Source: Comamonas testosteroni (GTDB lineage Bacteria; Pseudomonadota; Gammaproteobacteria; Burkholderiales; Burkholderiaceae_C). Taken from it: a stretch of 64,000 nt of DNA. This document shows, piece by piece, positions 21,175 to 29,800 of the stretch. Within the stretch, counting starts at the first letter, position 1. The number at the start of each line of letters is the position of its first letter. Where the stretch lies: assembly GCF_000761245.1 (NCBI RefSeq), contig NZ_AWOR01000037.1, positions 62,001 to 126,000 of the forward strand. The letters run 5' to 3'. The position numbers were made by a program, and so were the translations under genes. The notes beneath the pieces are model-generated. The model did no database searches and was not told where the DNA came from. It saw only the letters and a program-made list of their open reading frames with translations.

Positions 21175-24100
21175 ATGAAAAGCGTAAAAAAGGTGGTCCT
21201 GTACGCTACCGCAGCCCTAGTGGCGGGCGCGGCAGGTTCTGTGCACGCAGATGTGCTGCAATACAAGTTCAGTCAAGCCAACGGCCAAGTGCGAGAAGTA
21301 CTTGCTGAAAACAGGTACATAAACCCCGATAGCTTTCTTGATATTTATGCAAGCGCTGGAACAGATCGAAAGGTGAAAATCACCATTCTTCGAAAAGATA
21401 CTGGTGCTGAAGTCGAAAGCAAAACAAGCGAGTTGTTGGGTTTCAACAGCAAGATTGTTGTCGATTCAAAGTCTTACTACGGTGCTATTCTGAGGTTCAA
21501 CTCTCCCTCAGAAGGAACCTTTGTAGCCCGTCAAGACACTCTGTCATCAGCGAACAAAATTGTTCAGACAACACAAACCGAGTTTGTTGTTGACAGGACA
21601 CCACCTAGAACGGGTGAGTGGTTCTGGAGCGTTCCATATGGTGGTGGAATACAGGGTGATGGGATACCTAAATTCGGTACAACCGAAGCAAGAAATATTG
21701 GTATCAAAGATGTCCAAGATGCAAGTGGGATATCGTCTATCAACTTCAAGACTGAAGTTATTAATGGGCCGAAAACCGGCCTGATCACGAACACTGGTGA
21801 TGTTGGTTACAACGAAAGCTTGAAAGAGGCAATCATCGGTGGGGCTAATGTCAATGATCTGTTCGACAAAGCATTCAACTCGTTGGGGGCAAACTCAAAG
21901 AATAAGATTACATTCTTTGTGACGGACAAAGCAGGTAATAGTTCATCATCTTCGATGATCTTTCATAATGATAGTATTTGCCCTGCAACTCCAATTCCGG
22001 TTGGATACTACGATCCAGCATATGGCGGAAACCTGTATGGTGTTCAGCAATTAAAGGGATATAGAGAGATTACTGGAAGTTTTAATCTTCCTCAGAACCC
22101 AGGTAGCTTCATCTATCGATCTCCAAGAAGCCAAAGCAAATCTGCCACAGAAACACAACCCTATGGCGGATATTTTGTAGCCGATGCTGGTGGGGTTATT
22201 AGTCATTCTGTTATTCATAGTGATAGCAACTATGTTTACTACAAGATTGACGGTGTTATTAATCCAGATAAACAATTTGGGGATTTTTTGCGGTGGAACA
22301 GTGACGGGTTCTGGGTTTGTGATGATGTAAGACTTCCTCAGGCTAATTTCACAGCTTCAACGACTCCACCTCATAATAAAATCAAGCAAGAGTTTGACAT
22401 CGCTGGTTATGGTCGTATCCAAGTCGGATTCAAAGATATTCCAGGAAGGACGATTCCCAGAGATACCAAGATGACTGGTATCGCAGTTGAGGTTGAACCA
22501 CGGCCATATGTACAAAGGGTGATGGTCGCTCAGCAGACCTGTGATGTCCCCGCGAATCAGAAGTCTTGCTATATCAATACGAATACGCCTTGGAACGTCA
22601 CAGGCGAAGTTGTGATGTATCAGTATCTGAGTAATGTTAGTCGGTTAGATATGCCTGGAATGGTGGTGCCTGCGGGGTATATCACCCTTGCCTATGATGG
22701 CGAAGATCCGATATTTCAGAGGTTCGTCAGTCATGATAGTTTTGAGAAGAAAGTATCTGTTGAATTCTTCGAAGGAAATTCAGGTAGTCTTTGGGGAACT
22801 GTAAATCTTCCGCATTCAGGCCTCAGATTTGTCGATAAGTCTGGAAAAGAAACTATTTTCAATCATGAATCTGTCGTTTCTGGAAATAACAAGTATACAT
22901 TTACGACAAGCTATAAAGGTCTACCCCCTGGCCAGTATGATGTTTACGCGTGGGCAACGGATAACTGGGGAAATACTGCAGCTCCATCTCCAAAATTATT
23001 CACCATTGCGAACGACACAACCAAGCCAGTGATTAAGATCATTTCATCAGGGAGCGGTGTGACAAGTCTTGATGATATTACCTTCACTGTGAATGATGAA
23101 ACTACGGCGAAGCCGCGAGTCACAAGCATCAAGCTTGAGGGAGGACCTACAAAAGATACGGTTTATCTAACGGCACGCTCACTGGGACTGAATTACTATG
23201 GTTTGGAGTATCCAATCATGTTCCCGAGTCTTGAACAAGGTGAAAGCTACACGCTCACAGTTCAAGGCGTAGACGATCAGGGAAATATAGGAGAAGCGAG
23301 CTTCGGCTTCGACTACACACCTCGCCAAATAACGATGTCGCCAGACGCGAGTGGCATATTGTCGATCCCTGCCTTGGCAGCGGAGTTCAGGCGTGCCAGC
23401 GGCAAGGAGGTGATCGACTCCAATCCCGTGACAATGCGCGATGGTACGGTTGTGTCGGGCCGATATGACATCATGGCCACGCTGCGCAAGGATGCCAAAG
23501 TACCGCTGAAGGTCAACGGTTTCGTTGTCGAACCTGGCCAAACTGTTGTCGTGATGCCTGCCCACGACTTCGCCAGCACAGGTGGCAAGATCAGCCTGTC
23601 CGTGTCTGCAGCAGTGGATGGCCAAACGGGCACATCCAATTTGCTGGTCACAACCTCAGCTCCGAACTCCCCGGTCCTCATTGCGAATATCAACGTCTGG
23701 AAGCCAGCTGGGAAGCTCACAGGAACATCTGCGTCCGTGCGTCAGGGCATTGATGTGTACACAACGAATGCAGTGAATGACGCTGCTAATGGGAGCCGGT
23801 GTGCCCTGAGTACGGATGAATCCCGTGCCAAGACCGCTGATCCCATCACAGCCCCAGTGTGTTTGCTGGGTTGGGACAAGATTCCAGAGGGGGATTACCA
23901 ATCTACTGAGAAAGACAAGAGCACCATCAACCTGCAAGGTAGGGCATCCAAGCTGGGGAGCAACGACATGACGTTTGCTCTTTACATGTATGCCTCCAAC
24001 GGCACCAAGTATCTCGTTGGTAACGGCAGTGGCAAGCTAAACGTCACATCGCCAATGGGTTCGGTGAAAATAGCCACGATCACCGATCTCTCGAAGGTGA

Positions 24101-26742
24101 CTCGTCGGATTCAGGAAATTGACACTCGCGTCAAGCAGGTTGAAGGTCCAGTGTGTCTCTTCGTGCAAGGCGCTGAGAAGGCCGCGCTCGATGCCAGCAC
24201 CAAGATGAACATCGCAGCAAGCCCAAGCTGCTGGGTGGAGTGGACAAAGCTGCCTGTAGGCTTGAGCCAAGCTGAGAGAGTCGAAGTTCCCCTGCTGCAG
24301 GGCAACATCCCGAACAAGGGCGCGACTGAGCTGAAGTGGAAAATCTCGATGTTCAGCAAGTCAGGACAACAGATTGTCCTGAATGAGCAATCACAGCCTA
24401 TTACGGTCGTTGATCCTTCCGTTCCTACGGTAGAGATTACCTCCCCACACGTCGTCAACGATAGCCTGCTTGTGGTGCCTCACACGGGTGGCTATGTAGG
24501 TGACGTGACCATCACTTCTGAGAGATCTCAACTTGATGTGAGCATCATGCGAGGCACTGACGTTCTTGAGTCAGGTGTTGCGGAGCCAAGCCGATTTGAC
24601 AAGAGCCAGCTATACCGCCGCATTGATACCGACGAGCGGCCCCTTTGGACTGAAACACCGTACACCGTCAACGTCAACTACACGTTGCTGCCTGAAGTGA
24701 AGACCAAGAAGGTCTACCGCATCGTGGCAGGCCCATCGCTTGGCATGAGGCCGGTTGTATCGGTGAATTCGAACCAGGCTGTGGACACTGAAGCCATGAA
24801 GGTGAAGGTGACGATGAGTGACCGATATAAGCCTGCAGAGGCCTATAACGCAAACATGGGCAAATGGAAGGTCCGTTTGGTCAAGCTCATGACCTACAAC
24901 AAGCGAGAGCCAATGACGGACTATGTGGAAACCGTTGACGGCGTGGCCACGTTTAATGTTGGTTTGGACAATGTGAATGCAGCATCGGTGCGCTTCATCG
25001 CAGAGGCGGTGCTTGTATCTCCGATAGAAGGCTACAAACGAACTGAAGAATCAACAGTGCCGACATTCATTACTGTGTTGAGAGGTAATGCGATTGGGGC
25101 ATCCGTGACAGGGCGACGCCTTTCGGGCGAAGCTCCATTCGTGACAGCATTTAAGTTGGCACTGGATGAAGCTCTTGATATGCGTGCGGTCGGCGCTGTC
25201 GTCTGGGAAGTCAGCAGCAACCGGGGATCTAGCTGGGAGAAGATCGTTCAGCCGGAACAGCGCAAGATGATGTTCATGCGTACCTTCGAGAAAGGTGAGT
25301 ACAAGGTCCGGGCCAAGATCACCAACATCAACTCTGCAAAGGAAAAGTACACAGAAATCGTGGATGTGATCGCCTATGACAAGCCCAAGCTTGAACTGAC
25401 TGGCGCGCAGCAGCACTTCATCGGCTCCAAGGCCACGATGAGCGCCAAATTCAAATTTGGTAAGGACTACATCAGCAAAGATCGCGTCGTGATTGAATGG
25501 TCTAAGGATGGTGGGAAGACCTACGCAAAGGGTACAGATACGTTTCAGCTGACCTCAGCCAAGGAAGCCCGGATCAAGCTATCGGTTCGCGCTCGATCCA
25601 TTGATGCACCAGGCAGCGATGCCTATGCTTTCGATGTCGTGAACAAGAGCATTGACTTTCTGCCAGTGAAGCCGCCCCGTCCTTACGTGACGGGTCCCTC
25701 ACGAATCGAATTGGGCAAGACATACACCTTCAATGCGCGCATCACACCTCCGTACCCTTCGATGGATGTGAAGATGGCCGGTGCCTTCACCTTGCCGAAC
25801 GGCAAGGTCGTCAACGGCGAGTCGGCAACCTATACGCCCACTGCAGCTGACTTGTCGGCAGAGCGAGTCGAGACAAAATACACCGCCTGGGTTGATGGCT
25901 ACCGCAACCAGGGGGCAGAAGGGACTCACTCGATGCGTTCGCGTGTTTGGGAATATGTGTTCCCATCATTCGGTCTGCAGATCCGCAAGAGCGCAAACGT
26001 GTCGCCAGTTCAGATCACGCTGACAGTTCGTCCGATTGCTTTCGAGGGCACCCTTGAATCACCGACCTACGACTGGAACATTCCAGCAAGCGCGACCGTG
26101 CTCGACGACAAGTTCCCCACGCTGCGAACCTTTGTCCTCAATTCCACTGGCGCATTTGATGTCGGTGTGGTTGTCCGTGATGCGCGAGGTAACGTTGCAA
26201 AGCTGAAGGAAACCATCCTGATCGGTGAAGCTGCACCTTACTCAGTAGAGGTGAAGTACTCGGGTTCTAACCCGATCAATCGCGCACCATTGAGCGTTCT
26301 GCTGCGCCCTTATGTGACGGGTGGGCATCCGCAAGATCGCATCCTGACTCGGGAGTTCTTCGTGAACGGTGAGAAGCTGAACGTCACTGGCTTCTATGGC
26401 CGAACCGTCCTGCAGGCGGGTGAGCACGACATTCAGTACAAGGTTGTGAGTCAGATGGGCAGCGAGGCCACGGCCAAGCTCAATATCTCGGTGAAGGAGA
26501 ACCAGCCTCCAACCTGCACCATGTCAAGCCGTGAGACAGTCGGCTCCTGGCTCTTCTATGCATCCTGCAAAGACGAGGATGGTCGCATGAAAACCTACGA
26601 ATGGACTGTGGATGGTGAGGTGAAAGCGGTTACTGGTGATCGCTTGACGCTGAACCGCAGCGGTGATGCCAGGAAGCCCAATGTTCAACTGATCGGCATC
26701 GATGATGCAGGCGGGCGCTCGCAGCCAGCTGCGCTGCAGTAA
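21175..26742 (+). CDS. Giant exported Ig-like protein 1 (DUF4165/Rsp-like)
   Basis: 1855 residues from the ATG at 21175 (GTGGAGAAC upstream); the earlier GTG at 21133 lies in the promoter. A Sec signal peptide occupies residues 1-24 (cleavage after SVHA). The first 120 mature residues (YKFSQANGQ..., GTDRKVKITIL, SKSYYGAILRF, VDRTPP) match the DUF4165-type N-terminal domain of large Ig-like proteins carried by IncHI/IncC-like elements. The rest is a string of beta-sandwich Ig-like repeats, each ending in motifs such as DTTKPVIKI or VDGYRNQGAEG. Related R27 Rsp proteins are reported to be exported and to affect flagella and conjugation. It is probably a surface or secreted accessory of mating. 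The neighbour at 26885 is a paralogue. Confidence 0.75.
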   Translation: MKSVKKVVLYATAALVAGAAGSVHADVLQYKFSQANGQVREVLAENRYINPDSFLDIYASAGTDRKVKITILRKDTGAEVESKTSELLGFNSKIVVDSKSYYGAILRFNSPSEGTFVARQDTLSSANKIVQTTQTEFVVDRTPPRTGEWFWSVPYGGGIQGDGIPKFGTTEARNIGIKDVQDASGISSINFKTEVINGPKTGLITNTGDVGYNESLKEAIIGGANVNDLFDKAFNSLGANSKNKITFFVTDKAGNSSSSSMIFHNDSICPATPIPVGYYDPAYGGNLYGVQQLKGYREITGSFNLPQNPGSFIYRSPRSQSKSATETQPYGGYFVADAGGVISHSVIHSDSNYVYYKIDGVINPDKQFGDFLRWNSDGFWVCDDVRLPQANFTASTTPPHNKIKQEFDIAGYGRIQVGFKDIPGRTIPRDTKMTGIAVEVEPRPYVQRVMVAQQTCDVPANQKSCYINTNTPWNVTGEVVMYQYLSNVSRLDMPGMVVPAGYITLAYDGEDPIFQRFVSHDSFEKKVSVEFFEGNSGSLWGTVNLPHSGLRFVDKSGKETIFNHESVVSGNNKYTFTTSYKGLPPGQYDVYAWATDNWGNTAAPSPKLFTIANDTTKPVIKIISSGSGVTSLDDITFTVNDETTAKPRVTSIKLEGGPTKDTVYLTARSLGLNYYGLEYPIMFPSLEQGESYTLTVQGVDDQGNIGEASFGFDYTPRQITMSPDASGILSIPALAAEFRRASGKEVIDSNPVTMRDGTVVSGRYDIMATLRKDAKVPLKVNGFVVEPGQTVVVMPAHDFASTGGKISLSVSAAVDGQTGTSNLLVTTSAPNSPVLIANINVWKPAGKLTGTSASVRQGIDVYTTNAVNDAANGSRCALSTDESRAKTADPITAPVCLLGWDKIPEGDYQSTEKDKSTINLQGRASKLGSNDMTFALYMYASNGTKYLVGNGSGKLNVTSPMGSVKIATITDLSKVTRRIQEIDTRVKQVEGPVCLFVQGAEKAALDASTKMNIAASPSCWVEWTKLPVGLSQAERVEVPLLQGNIPNKGATELKWKISMFSKSGQQIVLNEQSQPITVVDPSVPTVEITSPHVVNDSLLVVPHTGGYVGDVTITSERSQLDVSIMRGTDVLESGVAEPSRFDKSQLYRRIDTDERPLWTETPYTVNVNYTLLPEVKTKKVYRIVAGPSLGMRPVVSVNSNQAVDTEAMKVKVTMSDRYKPAEAYNANMGKWKVRLVKLMTYNKREPMTDYVETVDGVATFNVGLDNVNAASVRFIAEAVLVSPIEGYKRTEESTVPTFITVLRGNAIGASVTGRRLSGEAPFVTAFKLALDEALDMRAVGAVVWEVSSNRGSSWEKIVQPEQRKMMFMRTFEKGEYKVRAKITNINSAKEKYTEIVDVIAYDKPKLELTGAQQHFIGSKATMSAKFKFGKDYISKDRVVIEWSKDGGKTYAKGTDTFQLTSAKEARIKLSVRARSIDAPGSDAYAFDVVNKSIDFLPVKPPRPYVTGPSRIELGKTYTFNARITPPYPSMDVKMAGAFTLPNGKVVNGESATYTPTAADLSAERVETKYTAWVDGYRNQGAEGTHSMRSRVWEYVFPSFGLQIRKSANVSPVQITLTVRPIAFEGTLESPTYDWNIPASATVLDDKFPTLRTFVLNSTGAFDVGVVVRDARGNVAKLKETILIGEAAPYSVEVKYSGSNPINRAPLSVLLRPYVTGGHPQDRILTREFFVNGEKLNVTGFYGRTVLQAGEHDIQYKVVSQMGSEATAKLNISVKENQPPTCTMSSRETVGSWLFYASCKDEDGRMKTYEWTVDGEVKAVTGDRLTLNRSGDARKPNVQLIGIDDAGGRSQPAALQ

Positions 26743-26763
26743 GCCTCTGTAGCTACCAAATAA

Positions 26764-26797
26764 GGCCCGCGCTCTTGGAGCTGCGGGCCTTTTTCAT
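26764..26797 (+). terminator. Intrinsic terminator after Ig-like gene 1
   Basis: GGCCCGC pairs with GCGGGCC, followed by TTTTT; the loop GCTCTTGGAGCT itself can pair. A near-identical terminator follows Ig-like gene 2. Confidence 0.85.
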
Positions 26798-26801
26798 TTC
26801 C

Positions 26802-26854
26802 GCCCAGGAAGGGCAACTTGGTGTTCAAGGAAATCAAAGGGCGAATCCTAGACT
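26802..26854 (+). promoter_or_regulatory. Activator-type operator and -10 for Ig-like gene 2
   Basis: GCCCAGGAAGGGC (26802-26814) and TAGACT (26849-26854), 34 bp apart. The block CTAGACTG-AAGC is shared with the dsbC promoter at 48990. Confidence 0.72.
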
Positions 26855-26884
26855 GAAAGCTCCCATAGTTACGTGGAGACGCGT

Positions 26885-29800
26885 ATGAATTTCCGCAGAA
26901 AGTCAGGTGCATTGTTCCTGATTGCAGCAGCTGGCCTTCTACATGGGGCCAATGCTGAAGTTGTCCAATATGAATTTACGGACACTTTAAAGAAAACAAA
27001 AACTGTTCAAGCTTCTTCAGCGATTGATTTCTTGAATCCATCCGGTGATATAGCGGTTACTGTCAGTGCTGGTATTGATCGGAAGATTAGATTGACGGCC
27101 ATTGATGCCACTGGAAAACAAATAGCGACCCAAACGAGCGCAGTTGTCGGACCCAATGACAGAGTTGTTGCGAACAACAAAAGTTATTACGGGTTTGTAA
27201 TGACTTTAAGGCTACCAGGGGAAGGCAAGTACACAGTAAAGGCCGAGCTTCTTTCATCGTCAAATCAGGTGGTTCAGACTGATGGTTATCAGGTCATTGT
27301 GGACACGACACCACCGACCGCAGGCGAAATTGCGATCACGTCCCCCTATGGTGGCGGCATCATGGCCGATGGTCTTATTGCCGTTGCGAAAGTAGATAAC
27401 CAGACAGGTTTAGCCAGTGTCTCCATATCCAATATTCATGACAGCAACTCTGTCAAGTCAATTAATTATGAACTTCTGACATCCAATTCTGGCATTGTTG
27501 TCAAATCTGGTGATGCTCAGTATGCCGAGAATTCGGATTCTATAGACTTAAAAAGAACTTTCTTTGCAAATACATTCAATGTTGATAATGGAAAATATAG
27601 ACTCAAGTTCAAAATTAATGATATTGCTGGCAACACTTCAACATTAGAAAGAGCGTTGTATGTAAATTCAGCCTGTCCTGATACGCCGGAGTTTATGGGT
27701 CTTTATGACCCCAATTCAACAAGCAACTTTCTTGATATTCCTGCGTTGAAGGGATTTGTTGGTCCAAGCAACGGAAAGAATATTGTTAAGTTCAATCCAG
27801 CAAAAGCCTTGTATCGCGTCAAAAAAAATCAATCGAGAGATTTTGACCCGATCTGGGGCGGTTACTTTGCAAATATGGGAGTCGCAAAAACCGTATTGAC
27901 AGCAGATGAAGATTATGCTTACTTGGTGATGGATGGGCCTGTAAATGAACTCGGCAACTTCCCAAACGAAACGCATAGGTGGACTAATACGTCAACACAT
28001 GCTTGTAAGTCAATGGCGGTGCCAAATGCTGAGATTGACCCTTTGCAGTCAGCACCGGAGCCACAGTTCACGGAGGCATATATTGATGGATATGGTTGGG
28101 GGGCTAATACTTTCTACACGAAAGATAAAAATGTTCCTGCAGATACCAAAGTTTCACGTCTCCGATTTCATATCAAGGCACCTAGAGGCTATGACATTCA
28201 GGTTTCGCAAGGTAAGCCTTCATGCGTAATTCCGGCTGGTGAAGTTTCGTGTGAAATGGAAGTTGATTTTCCATTTAACACTTCAGATTCGCATGGTGCA
28301 TACTCATTTAATGGCGTATTTAAAAGAGCGTCAGACGGCCAGCTTTCACTGTCAGGAAATGGGCGATTTTTCTACTGGGATAAGAAGAGTCCGACGATAA
28401 CATCTGTATCCCATATCCGGGAAATAAAGGAATTTGTTTTTACTGTAAATGAGCCAGGCACAACCTCATATGGGATGGGACTAAATAAGGGATATATCGA
28501 TGCAAAAAATAATAGAAGTGGAGTGGTGACGGAAATTGCCGAAGTCAGTGGAAGAACATCTGCAGGTAACGACCATAATCTCACGATTTCATATAAGTCT
28601 CTTCCTGATGGAGAATACACTTTTTCATTGAGAGCATTGGATAATTATGGTAACTCTGTCGAAAAAAGTGTTGATGGTGTTTATGCGATTGATTCGACCC
28701 CGCCTGTTCTGAACATTGTTGCCGGAACCTCGATTTCGACACTTGATGATGTCAAGATTAACTTGAGTGATGCACTGGACAAAACCCCCAGAATAACCGA
28801 GGTAAACCTGAAGGGCGGGGCGTCCAATGAGAACGTTTTTTTGACTGTGCGTTCACTTTCTGCGGGAAATTATGCTCTGGAATACCCAGTGATGTTTCCA
28901 AGTATGAAGGAGAATGAAAAATATACTCTAAGCATCAAGGCTCAAGATAGTCAAGGAAATGAGGTCCAGAAAAGTGTGACTTTCAAGTATGAGCCGAATC
29001 AGATCGCACTAAAGGGAAATTCTTCAAAGATTTCGATTCCGGCTTTTGAAGGCGATTACGTGCTGGAAGGCGGGAAGAAAATCCTGGAAACGGAAAAATT
29101 TACACTGAAAGATGGATCTAACGTTGTTGGTGTCTATGACATCTTCTTGACGCTTAGATCAGATTCAGAGGCACCCGTTCGCGTTAATGGTGTTGAAGTT
29201 TCGCCAGGGGAAACTAAAACTGTTATCAAGGACTACAACTTTGGTTCTAACGAAAGCAAAATTGCATTTGATATAAAGCCTGGTGCTCAATTCAAAAAAG
29301 GTGTTGCGAATATCCTGGTTTCCTCTTCCGCCCCGAATTCTCCAATCGTTGTTGGTGAAGTAACGATGTGGAAGCCAGAGATAGATGTCACCTTCCCTTC
29401 GCGTAGCATTGTTCAGGGAATTGAGAATTACACTGTTGCTCTTCGACCAGAAACATCAGCAACGTGCCAACTGACTACGCAAGAGACGAAGGCGAAGGCG
29501 GCAAACAATCTTCTTGCTCCGGTTTGTCTCGTGGACTTTTTTTCAAAACCTGTTGGTGACAGTATTCAGGTCGATGTGGCGAATGGTGTTGACCTCATTG
29601 GTCGTATGAATCAAGTCGGAAGGGAGGGTGTTTCATTTTCGCTGTATGTGTACGACAGCAAAGGGAAAAAGAATCAGGTGCAGAGTGGTATAGCATCGGT
29701 GAACTCGGTATCTGCTTTGGGATCTGTATCACTTGCTGCTACCGATGATATATCCAATGTGGTTCATTCAATTACTGATGCCGGTGTGAGGCTGAAGATT